Positions 21,488-31,137 of a stretch of DNA of 64,000 bases are shown piece after piece. How positions within the stretch are numbered: the first letter of the stretch is position 1; every line of letters begins with the position of its first letter. The notes beneath the pieces are model-generated. The model was not told the origin of the DNA and did no database searches. It saw only the letters and a program-made list of their open reading frames with translations. The position numbers and the translations under genes were made by a program. Source of the DNA: Mesostigma viride (taxonomy: Eukaryota; Streptophyta; Mesostigmatophyceae; Mesostigmatales; Mesostigmataceae); the NCBI GenBank assembly GCA_009746045.1, contig RPFO01000406.1, forward strand, positions 3,221,701-3,285,700. Reading direction: 5' to 3'.

Positions 21488-24400
21488 GCTAAGCAGCTCA
21501 TACTGAGCGTCCCAGAGGACAGAATCAAAAGCCTTGATGAAGTCGACAAAGATCAGGATGGCGGGGATTCAACTCACCAGGTTGCAGGAGAGCGATTTCC
21601 TCGGAGAGGCGACGCGCGACGAAGATGGCCATATATGACGGTGTTGCGCCCAGGACGAAAGCCCATTTGACTTTCCGGCCCTATAGGTGGCGGTCGAGAG
21701 CATAACGAAGGCGGTTGAGGATCATGCGCATGAACAACTTGAGTGCGGCGCTCTGGATGCAGACTCCTCGGTATAGTTGGCGGGGTCGTCAGGTGAGCCT
21801 TTGTTTTTGTACAGCATAATACGGTAGCTGTGCTGCCACTCAGGAATCAGCGGCGCGTCGGCTGGCAGGATCCGGTTGCAGACGTCAAGCAGGAACCCCG
21901 TGAGCGCCGTCAGCTTAATCACCGCCGGGGCGGGGAGCTGGTCAGGTCCAACGGCGGCGTAGAAGCGGAGTTGCTTGGCGGCGTTGCTCAGCTCGAGCTC
22001 GGTGAACGGCGGTACTAGCTCGTTGGGGTCGGCCAGGGGTTCCGTTAGGGCTGGGTACGTGTAGTCCTGCTCATGCATGCAGCGGCGGGCGGCGGCGTGG
22101 GCGGTGCAGGGACGTCCGCAGGCGCTATATACTGCCAGGCGCGCGGCCGCCAAAGGGCCAAGCGGTGGAGGCGGCGGGGGGCCGGCGCTGAGCAGCCGAG
22201 ACTGGGAGGAATACCACTGGTCGAGCTGCTGCTGCGGTGAGCCATGCAGAGAGCGCGTTCGCGCCGCCGGCTGTGCGCCGCCGGCGGGCCGCTGGGCGTG
22301 ACGCAGGCGGGTCCAGGCGTACTTGCCGTGCTGGTCCTTGAGGTGGGCGAGGTACAGTACTCGCGGACATTAATTAATTAATTAATTAAACACGTGCTCC
22401 CGTTGGGGAGTCACGGAGCACCGAGGTGCTTTTAATCCCTGTGTGTGCACAACAGGAGAAAGGGCAGAGACCCCCAGTCTCCTTCATGCCAAAGGCATGC
22501 CACAGCTGCATTCGGGCGCGCTAGCTAAAAGGACATGCTACCGATCCGGCAATCTGTGGGTGCAATACATAAGACCCATGTGAGCGTGGCATAACAAGTA
22601 GCGTGGGCAAGTATAATCTGAACATAGCCAGGGCGTACTAAGCATGGCTGTACTAGGACTAGGCTAAGGCTATGGCTGGTTGTGTACCGTGCGTTGGCGG
22701 CACGTGACTAGGTATGTTGGCACAGCTATAGGCAAACATTCTAAGCATGGCTGCCTTAGCGGCAGTGACTACCAATGGATACAATCTAGGGCTATTGCTA
22801 TTCTACCCCGCTGGGGGCGACCGCATCTTGTGGTTGATCATCAGGTCCCCGCCCCTCCAGTACACCTTGGGCTTCTGGGGGTCCTGCTTATGGCGGAGGT
22901 ATTCCGGCCACAGGTCGCGTCGCTGCTGTTGCTGAGCAGGGGTCAGGTCGTCATCCAGCGTCCAGGTGAGGTCGATCGTGCAACCTCTTGCGACGAGAGA
23001 GGAACCGCTGCATGCTTATCCTCATGCAGGGGAGGGGAAGGTGAGCAGGACTGGTGGGGGAGCCGCCTTGTCCCGTGAGTGGGGAAGGCGGTGGCACCCA
23101 CGCAGTTCTACCTCACCTACCAGGCCCATGAGGGTAAGAAGCTGGTTCTTGAGCTCGTCAGCAAGGGAGGTTGACGTCTCACCTGGCTTCTGGGGGAAGC
23201 GACGTAGCACCACTCGGCACTCGCGGCGAGCGCGGTCGGTGACCTCCCGTTGCTGGGCCTGGCGGTGGTCCTCCAGCTCCTGGAGCTTCGTGGCGATGGC
23301 GTCGGTGGTGGAGGCGGTCGCTGACCGCAGCAGGTCCGCGTAGGAGAGCGGCGGGAGGTCACCAGCACTTCGATCCTGCCGGGGTGGCTGGGATGCAATC
23401 GGGTGGCCGTCTGCTCCGCAATCTTGGGGACCTGTGTGGCCAGGGCCTCGGTGTGGGCGGTGATGGCCTCAAGCTTCTTCATGAGCACGCCGCAGTGACT
23501 TGCCCTCCACCTGGTTAAGGCGAGAGACAAGTGCAGCATGCGTTTCCGAAGCTTGCGCCGCGGTGTGCAGCGTCGTGAACCATGGGGCTGGAGCTTGTGG
23601 ACAACCTTGGTTTCCACATCGGAGACCCGGGCCTCCACCGTGTTGAGCGTGGTGTTCAGCGATGTCAGCTTCTCGGCCATGCAGCGGCCAGGTCACGTGC
23701 TCCTCCAGCACTGCGCGGATGTCATCCTTAATTGCAGAGGGAGGGAGCTGATGGGGCAGCCGGCTGTGCGGGGCTGGCGTTGAGCGCACCCTCGGCCGAT
23801 GTCGCCGAGGCTGCGCGCTGGTAGACTTGGCTGGTCAAGATAAACAGGCGTTGGCTTGGTTCGTCAAAGGTGTAGAGCCAGGACGTGTCGCGGTAGTCGA
23901 TAGCCACCTCCCCCTTAGTGGGTCACAAAGAGCTTCCGTTCCTGTACGAGGAACTCAGGAGAACCTCGACGCATTCCTGCGGCGATATAGTCTCTGCCAT
24001 GCACTCGACGAGGGAGAACATTCCGTCGCCGGGCAAGAATTGGCTCCATTTGTGGCGATCGTGGCATGGTTTCTTGGGTTTTAGGCGAGGCGCTTGGCGA
24101 GGGTTTGGCGGGTAAGCCTGTCGGCTGAACAATGGCGAGGGCGAGAGGGTTGGGCTGCATGGGCGCTGGGATTCAAGCTGTGCCAGCTCCTTTTCCAGCC
24201 CTCGTTTTGCTTTGGTTGGTAGTCGTCATAGCTGGTCACGTGCGTAACTTTGTCTATACTGCGTGGCAGCCGTAACCGTTTATACTGGCAAGTGCGTCGT
24301 CGAAAGGCGCATCGAATGCAAGTGGTCTGACCGAATTTGGGGCTCAGACGCAAAAGATCTGAACTCCGCCGTCGGTCATACCGCCGTCAGCCATTTTCGT

Positions 24401-24902
24401 TTTTCGCCAAAGAGATTTGATGCTCGCGGACATGGAGGTCCTCCTGCTCCTTGGTCCGGCCTGCCGGATGGCCGAGTGGTATAATCGGCTTAATTTGAGG
24501 CGGGCGTATAGCGGGCAGTCGCGGTTGTCGCGCAGGGCTTGCCGGGCCTGGATGACGGCGGGGAGCCGGTGCAGGCTGGTGAAGCGGGGCGGGCGGCGGG
24601 GGGGCAGCAGGGCCCCGGCCGCGGGCAGCTTGCCGGCGAGGAGCCGAAGGGCCGAGGCCGGGCCGGCAGCGAACAGCGCTGGGCGTGGCTGGCCGGGATG
24701 TCCAGCGCGTCGACGAACGCCTCTGCCGCGCGCTTGTGGGCGCGTTTTTCAGGGAAGTCCTCCGGAGCGTTGTCAGATTTCTCAACTGCAACTGCAGTGT
24801 GCGCAAATCAGGTGGTGCCACGTGCTTACGAAAGGGCGAGGGGAATCGCAGGCGGATGCGGGCGGTGACGATGCGATGATCGGAGCGCACCAGGGGGATC
24901 AC
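21488..24902 (-). pseudogene. LINE ORF2 remnant: APE endonuclease end, linker and RT, interrupted by a half-LINE
   Basis: On the minus strand, 24902-24434 encodes the end of an APE-type endonuclease with PLVRSDHRIVTARIRLRFP (the SDH catalytic motif), then a linker. The ORF is broken by the insertion 22371-24422 at the EDLHVRE codons and resumes at 22360 with linker and RT motifs. These include TELELSNAAKQLRF, VGPDQLPAPAVIK, YRIMLYKNKGSPDDPANY and, near 21550-21515, FVDFIKAFD (RT motif A). Several frameshifts are present. It stops at the telomeric repeat before RT motif B. In life ORF2 would nick the target and prime reverse transcription. Confidence 0.85.
22371..24422 (-). mobile_element. Complete ORF1-only half-LINE, family A (minus strand), 2.05 kb
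   Basis: Flanked by the 11-bp duplication CTCGCGGACAT (22360-22370 and 24423-24433). The matching intact target is seen in the LINE copy near 21150. Read on minus: a 5' leader with GCTGACGG repeats, then an ORF1-like region (start near 24230) with coiled-coil segments such as MAEKLTSLNTTLNTVEARVSD. An RRM-like part and basic C-terminus lie in several frames, and YWRGGDLMINHKM-like reading ends near 22825. A 0.43-kb 3' UTR, the CGTGACTCCCCAACGGGAG hairpin and a TTAA tail (22371-22389) follow. No endonuclease or RT sequence lies between ORF1 and the 3' UTR. Confidence 0.85.
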
Positions 24903-25514
24903 ATGCGAGCGAGCAGCTTAGTAGTACAGATCCTTGATGACGCTTGCGCATTACAACATATAGTCGATGCAGCGTTCAGTGCATGCCAGTTGGTGAGGTG
25001 TGTGTGACCAAAGCATCTGGACTATGTGGAAAGCGGGTGTTGGCAGTGACCAGATCGCATGTCGTAAGCAAATCAGCAAAAAATGCAGTGTTGGCATATA
25101 ATTACTTACATCAGAGTAAAGGCACTCCACAAAAAAATGAACAAAGCCAACGCTAACAAGGGATACCACGACAAAACAACTAGACAGCCGGCATGCGACA
25201 CTCCGGATCCACACCGCGGAATGAAGTAAAACAGCCTAATAATCGTGCATGCTACGCCGCAAAGTCAGCTCATGTGCGGCGGAGCAAGATGTCAGCCGCA
25301 TAGCCTGGGTAATCGCTACCGAAAGGCGTTCAATGGCGCCAATACGATGTCCAGGTCGATCCGAGCTGACCAAGGGGCCCGCTGCGCATGGCCCTGCACG
25401 TCCAGGCGGTCCTCCCGGAGCCGGCAGCACTCCGAGCCGGCGCCGTCAGGGCCGGTCCCTATGGCCCCGAACTCCTCCAAGACAATTAAAGGGCACGACA
25501 CGGTGGTGCCCGAC
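24903..25514. other. Unassigned sequence between LINE fragments
   Basis: No gene recognised. The end (about 25250-25510) is GC-rich with open frames on both strands and runs directly into a family A 3' UTR on the plus strand, so it may be the eroded end of a LINE ORF. I cannot match it to a domain. Confidence 0.4.
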
Positions 25515-25779
25515 GTCCCCATAGGCTGTGCTACGCCCTGGCTATGCTCAGATTACTTGCCCACGCTACTTGTTATGCCACGCTCACATGGGTCTTATTG
25601 CACCCACAGTTTGCCGGATCGGTAGCATGTCCTTTTAGCTAGCGCGCCCGAATGCAGCTGTGGCATGCCTTTGGCATGAAGGAGACTGGGGGTCTCTGCC
25701 CTTTCTCCTGTTGTGCACACACAGGGATCAAAAGCACCTCGGTGCTCCGTGACTCCCCAACGGGAGCACGTGTTTAATA
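25515..25779 (+). mobile_element. Family A LINE 3' UTR and terminal hairpin (plus strand)
   Basis: Matches the 3' UTR of the elements at 22371-24422 (reverse complement) and 28090-28500, including GGCATGCCTTTGGCATGAAG and the hairpins AGCACC-TC-GGTGCT and CGTGACTCCCCAACGGG.... The tail is reduced to TTTAATA. Confidence 0.85.
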
Positions 25780-25995
25780 GGCCGTGAGCTTGGCCCAGCT
25801 GCGCTCTGATGTCAGCCCGATCCGCCGTGTAGCCCGCGGCGCCTGGGATCATTGCACCAACCACATGGCTAAGAGCCAAGGGGCGAGCCACAGAAACGTC
25901 AATGAGCAATGGAGTGCCGCCCGCCTACCTCAAACTCCAGAACCACAATGTCAGGTCGGTGGTTGGGGAAGTAGAAAGCTTACCGTCTGCATCCT
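25780..25995 (-). pseudogene. Restriction-like-endonuclease-type LINE C-terminus (minus strand)
   Basis: On the minus strand the frame reads HRPDIVVLEFE...DVSVARPLALSHVVGA, interrupted by indels. The same motif set occurs at 63119-63191. RPD(I)-x(about 15)-D-V resembles the PD...D core of the restriction-like nuclease of some LINEs. Assignment is by motif only. Confidence 0.45.
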
Positions 25996-26081
25996 CAGAC
26001 CGGATGTTCGCGTGGGCGAAAACAGACCGGACCATGGCGAGCACCACCTTCAGGAGAACAGTGTGCCTGTATGACTAGAGG

Positions 26082-28500
26082 GCACGAAAATGGCTGACGG
26101 TGGTATGGCTGACGGCGGAGCTCAGATCTTTTGCGCGCGTCTGAGCCCCAAATTCAGTCAGATCACTTGCATTCGATGCGTCTTTTTAAGACGCACTCGC
26201 CAGTATAATCGGTTACGGCTGAAACGCAGTATCGAAAAGTTACGCACGTGACAAGCAGCTATGACGACTCCGAAAGCAAAACGAGGTTTGGAAAAGGAGC
26301 TCAGTTTCCAGCTCCCAGCCCAATTAACCTGCACTCTCCATCATCGTCCTTGCCCAGCCGTCTCAGCCCGCAAACCCATCGCCAGCAAACCCATCGCCAA
26401 GCGCCTCGCCAGAGCCCAAAACACCCCGCTGCTGCAACAAAAACAAATGGCGACAGTACCTAGACTACTTTACGCAAGCTTTTCTTTCAGGGGCTGGCTG
26501 AAACTGACCGACGTACACTGCGCCGAGATAGTTCACTTACTTCGCATTGGAACATCCGGCCGCCGACAACGTCAAGGAGTTCCTCGCCCTGCCAAAATTC
26601 AACCATCGCCTCGCTATCCCTTTTCAGCTTCTTCCAGCTAACTGAACGAGACCTCGTCGCTATAAGCTCTGCAACTCCCAGCCCGGCCTGCGCAGCCAGC
26701 AGCCACATCGGCTAGCTCCCTCCCTCTGCAAGGATGACATCCGGCCGAGCAGTGCTGGAGGAGCACGTGACGTGGCCGTTGGCCGAGAACTGAGCTGACC
26801 TCTCTGAACACGACGTACACTCAACACGGTCTCCAATGTGGAAGCCAAGGTCGTCCACAAGCTCCAACCTCAGCTCACGGCACTGCAGACCGCGGCGCAG
26901 GCATCTGGCTGAGGCGCATGCTGCACTGGCTCTCGCATAAATCAGGCCGGTGGAGGGCAAGTGCGGCCTGCTCGTTGAAAGCTAGAATCCATCACCGCCT
27001 GGAAACCGACGCCCTGGCCGCGCAGGTCCCGGCGATTGCAGTGCAGAGTCTGGTGGTACCATCGCAGCCCAGCCCACCCCGCCGGCTGATGATAGCTTCT
27101 CGCCGCACTCCTACGCGGACCTGCTGCGCGGTCAGCGACCGCCTCGACAACAGAGGCCATCGCTACGAAACTCCAGGAGCTTGAGGACCTTCACCAGGCA
27201 AAACAACGGGAGGCCACCGACCTTGCTCGCCGCGAATGCCGAGTGGTGCTGCGTCACCTCCCCCAGAAGCCAGGTGAGACGTCAACCACCCTTGCCGACG
27301 AGCTCAGCGACCAGCTTCTTACCCTCATGCCAGGCCTGGTAGGTGATGTAGAACTGCGCGGGTGCCACCGCCTTCCCCACTCACGGGACAAGGCGGCTCC
27401 CCCCCCAGTCCTGCCCACCTGCCCCTCCCCTGAGGACAAGCAGCGGTTCCCGCTCTCGTCACAAGAGGTTGCACGACCTCACCTGGACGCTGGACGACGA
27501 CCTGACCCCTGCTCAGCAGCAGCAGCGACGCGACCTGTGGCCTGAATACCTCCGCCACAAGGATCGAGGACCCCCAGAAGCCCAAGGTGTACTGGAGGGG
27601 CGGGGACCTGATTAATTAATTAATAGACACGTGACTGCGTCACGTGAGCATAAGTCCTCAGTGGGAGGGGAACATGGGATGGAATGGATGGTATAAGCTA
27701 TCTAGGTCCTAGTTACAGGGGTGTGGGCACCGCGGCCCGAATCGCTATGAATGCCATACTTGGTCACACGCGGAGCCCCCACAGGCTTGGGGGTGGTCTC
27801 CTTCATCACTACTTGCCATCTATCCTTGCGCACCATCTGCCTCCATATTACAGACAAACCAGGAGGCTGCCCGGGTGTGAGCCCGTCACGTCTAGTGTAG
27901 CACATGTCCATGCCGAGTCTATCACGAAAAGGATCCACGGGTGGCGGCCCTGCCGCGCGCGGCCGGGGGCACGCCAGGTGAGGACATATCGCCCAGGCTG
28001 GGCGGGCTTGGTGCCAGCTAGTCTATCTGATGTATCTACCACAAGATGGGGGACCTGATGATCAACCACAAGATGTGGACGCCCCCGGCCTGCAGGCTAG
28101 AATAGCCCTAGCTTGTAATCGTTGGTAGTCACTGCGCCCGCCATGGCAGCCATGCCTAGAATGTTTGCCTAGCTGTGCCACCATACCTAGTCGCGTGCAC
28201 TGCTAACGCACGGTACACAACCAGCCATAGCCTTAGCTTAGCCCTTGTACAGCCATGCTACGTCCTGGCTATGATCAGTTTACTTGCCCACGCTCCTTGT
28301 TTTGACATGCTCACATGGGTCTTATTGCACCCACAGCACTTGCCGGATCGTTTAATAGCGTGTCCGATTGCTGCTGTGGCATGCCTCTGGCATGAAGGAG
28401 AAAGGGGGTCTCTGTCATTTCTTCCTGTTGTGCACATACAGAAATTAAAAGCACTCCGGTGCTCCGTGACCATCCAACGGGAGCACGGGTTTAATTAACT
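26082..28500 (+). mobile_element. ORF1-only half-LINE, family A (plus strand), interrupted
   Basis: The inverted counterpart of 22371-24422. The leader has GCTGACGG repeats, an 8-bp-stem hairpin TGCGTCTT-TTT-AAGACGCA (26177-26195) and AGTATAAT. ORF1 begins MTTPKAKRGLEKEL at 26261, then decayed frames. A C-terminal part near 27243-27545 reads LRHLPQKPGETSTTLADEL and LTPAQQQQRRDLWPEYLRH-like. It is split at 27612 by a family C LINE. The 3' UTR resumes at 28049 and ends with the family A hairpin and a TTAATTAACTAATTAA tail. No target duplication was found. Confidence 0.8.
27613..28048 (-). mobile_element. 5'-truncated family C LINE insertion (minus strand)
   Basis: 436 bp flanked by GGGGACCTGAT (27602-27612 and 28049-28059). 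It carries the end of ORF2 (RQMVRKDRWQVVMKETTPKP), the CACGTGAC-GCA-GTCACGTG hairpin (27628-27646) and a TTAA tail, and is nearly identical to 10044-10480. Its 5' end carries ACCACAAGATG, a string also found just downstream in the target, suggesting a short template switch. Confidence 0.88.
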
Positions 28501-29713
28501 AATTAATGCTGAGCAAGTCTGTTAGACAGCCACGTGCGAGCCAACACACCGCATGCACAGTACGATCTGCGTATCTAGCTTTGTCAGATGGACTGAACAT
28601 CATCCCGTGTGGACGATACAAAAGATTCGTAACTGCCAAATGTCACGCACCGGAATATTGCGCAAGCCATCAAGGCTTTACGCCCCAAAGTCTTGCGCCT
28701 GAACCTAAGTCAGGTCACCTAAGACTGTCACTCTATAAATTCAGGCCTTTCCGGCGCGGCGCTCCACACCGGCCCAAGGGAACAAAGCCTGCGGCCTACT
28801 GAATCGGAACCAACGAAACGTCGGTAACGATTCCGAATACGGCAACCGCGTAACTTCTCGAGTGCACGGACGTAAATGATCATGGAAGTGACACCAGGCT
28901 GCCCCGGGCTGGGCATCCGCAGCTGTGAGGAACACACTTATGCAGTAGAATATAAGGGTTTCGATGATATTGAGTATCTTCAGCAACCTGTGCTCAAGTT
29001 TGCATCATGAAGAACTTGGTAGCAGACGATTCCACAGCGTGCCAAAGGTGTTTCAGACTAGCTAAATTATGGAATTAGAATACTGACTAACTAATGTGGG
29101 CATACTGAAGAAAGCAGGAAGACTTTGTAACTAGAATACCCCTGGCTGTCAGCAATACACACCTTGATGTGCCCAGATGAACGCACACCATGGGCAAAAA
29201 AGGTTGCTCCTAGATTCTATGGATTACGTTCAAGTGTCACAAAAAATCTGATACCATCCCTGCGACAAGGATGGGCTTCTATTGTGAAATCTCGTACGCG
29301 AAGCCTGGCATGGCCGACATGAGATACAAAAGCTCGTGCACTCTGAATAACTAGCCTTTGTCCTTGCCATACTAGCACGCACGGTCGATCCTGTTAACAG
29401 GCAACCTAAATGGGAGCAGACTTTCATGCTGCACCCTTGGATCCCAGTCAAGCCAGGGTTTACTTCTCCAGCCGAATAGCCCGCCGGCCAGTCTCCTTCC
29501 GCCTCCTCTTGGGGTCTTTCTGTAGTTTGGCAGACAAGGTTGTGAGTTGCACATGGCACATAAAGCATGATGTCTCGCGTATAGTACCAATTAATCAATA
29601 AATTAACACGTAATAGTACCAAGATCTATTACAAACGTCTAGAGCCGCAGTTAAGCATGATCCAGTTTATTCGTTTTCCTAGCATTGGCAGCGCTCTCTC
29701 AGATTCGGCCAAG

Positions 29714-29846
29714 TATTAATGAATTAATTAGACTCGTGCTCCCGTTGGGGAGTCACGGAGCATTAACCCCGATGGATGGATGGATGGGTGCAAACAGTCC
29801 TACAGGTCTAATCTATCTACATCAGCTACCTACAACATCTATGGTG
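29714..29846 (-). mobile_element. Family A LINE 3' end (minus strand)
   Basis: Tail TTAATGAATTAATTA (29714-29730), hairpin, then the GATGGATGGATGG block and a 3' UTR stretch matching 62390-62520 in reverse complement. No target duplication was found. Confidence 0.82.
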
Positions 29847-30119
29847 TGGTACTTAGCCAGTTACATCGTTTTTCTCGGCTTTGTTCCTACAAACAGGACT
29901 TCATCAACTAGGTTGCACGCCTGTTGCATGCTCTGATTTTTAAAGGATACAACAAGTGCATTGTGCTAAAATAGGTCAAGAATTTTCTCAAGCAACGCCA
30001 ACACAAATACGCCACCTTTAGTCGCAGCACGCTGCACAGACGGATTGTCTCGCTTCTAGGACATACACAGCTACTCCATAATTAACCGCTCCTGTGCTAG
30101 GAGCGTATCTTTTCTACTA

Positions 30120-30950
30120 CTTCTAGTTTGTTTCTGGTCTACCTGGCAGTCCAGTCATATTTTCCTTTGCCTTCTCCAGGCTGCTCCGTCGCTCTCGACG
30201 TCGCGTCTCATCTCTACCGATCGGTTTGCCTCCACACATCTTCGGTAACCCTTGTTAATCTCCATCTCTGGGCTGCTCTATCTTCGTCACTACTACAAGT
30301 AACCTGTCACAACTCACACACTTGTTTTCCGGTTGTTGTAAGGGGTTTCCATCCCCACCTCATTTTCTCTTTACTCCTTATATATTTCTTCTTGTTATTC
30401 TTATATCTACTTATTCTGTTTTCTTTCTTATTCTCATATCAATTATTGGTTAGGTCCTAATATGCTTGCTCCATTACCACTTCTCTTTGTGCCTTTACTC
30501 CTATTTGTTACTATCACTGTTATGATTGTTCTTCCTGTCTATTTTTTCACTCCGTACACCCTTTCACCTGGCACTTTTCCCTTGGAGTGAGCTGGACACA
30601 AGGCGTTTGACCCTCTTGGATTGGATCCCGGCCGGGTACCATGGGCGCTGAAAAATCCAACATCACCTATGCTAAGTCCTGACCCAAAATCCAACATCAC
30701 CTATGCCCCACTATAATCCCAACAATGACCTCTTTCTTTATTTGATTTCTTCTGCAGTTATTAGTAGTTTTGTCGTTGTTCCTATTTATTTTATTTATTA
30801 TGTATTTATTATGCATATCTTTGCTCCTTCAAATTTTTCTTTCACCCCTTGCGTTTTTTTTTCTTCATCTTTTTCGTTTATTCTATAAACCTTTTCATTG
30901 TTTGTTACCCTCTGTCTCCCTCCATGCAGGTTTTCCCAGAGATAGCCACG
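30120..30950. other. T-rich, strongly strand-asymmetric low-GC block
   Basis: The plus strand is dominated by T and C (TTTCTT, TTATTC, TTTATTTATT runs). This is unlike the GC-rich surroundings. No gene, LTR pair or inverted repeat was found to explain it. Confidence 0.6.
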
Positions 30951-31137
30951 CCGCTCCTGCGGTCTTCGCGCCTTTCCTCTCAGACAACTACCCCAGTCCT
31001 TCCACGACGTTGGATCGCCATGCGTCCAGGAATAGTTGTCTCACTCAATCCAAATTAATCAACTGATGCGCAGCAGTCATACAACAAAGAGTGGATATCC
31101 TTCAGCGGTACCTGTGCAGCATTGCACCAAGCTTGGA

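Larger units (their letters stand above)
28501..31137. other. Gene-poor region downstream of the LMBR1 gene
   Basis: I recognise no gene. It contains a family A LINE 3' end (29714-29846), a T-rich block (30120-30950), and near 30647-30710 two copies of AAAATCCAACATCACCTATGC separated by about 20 bp. Part of 29900-31137 may be LMBR1 3' UTR. Small hydrophobic frames in the T-rich block follow from base composition. Confidence 0.5.

Noticed and set aside
30462-30590. Small hydrophobic protein
   Set aside because: Hydrophobicity follows from the T-rich composition; no supporting context.
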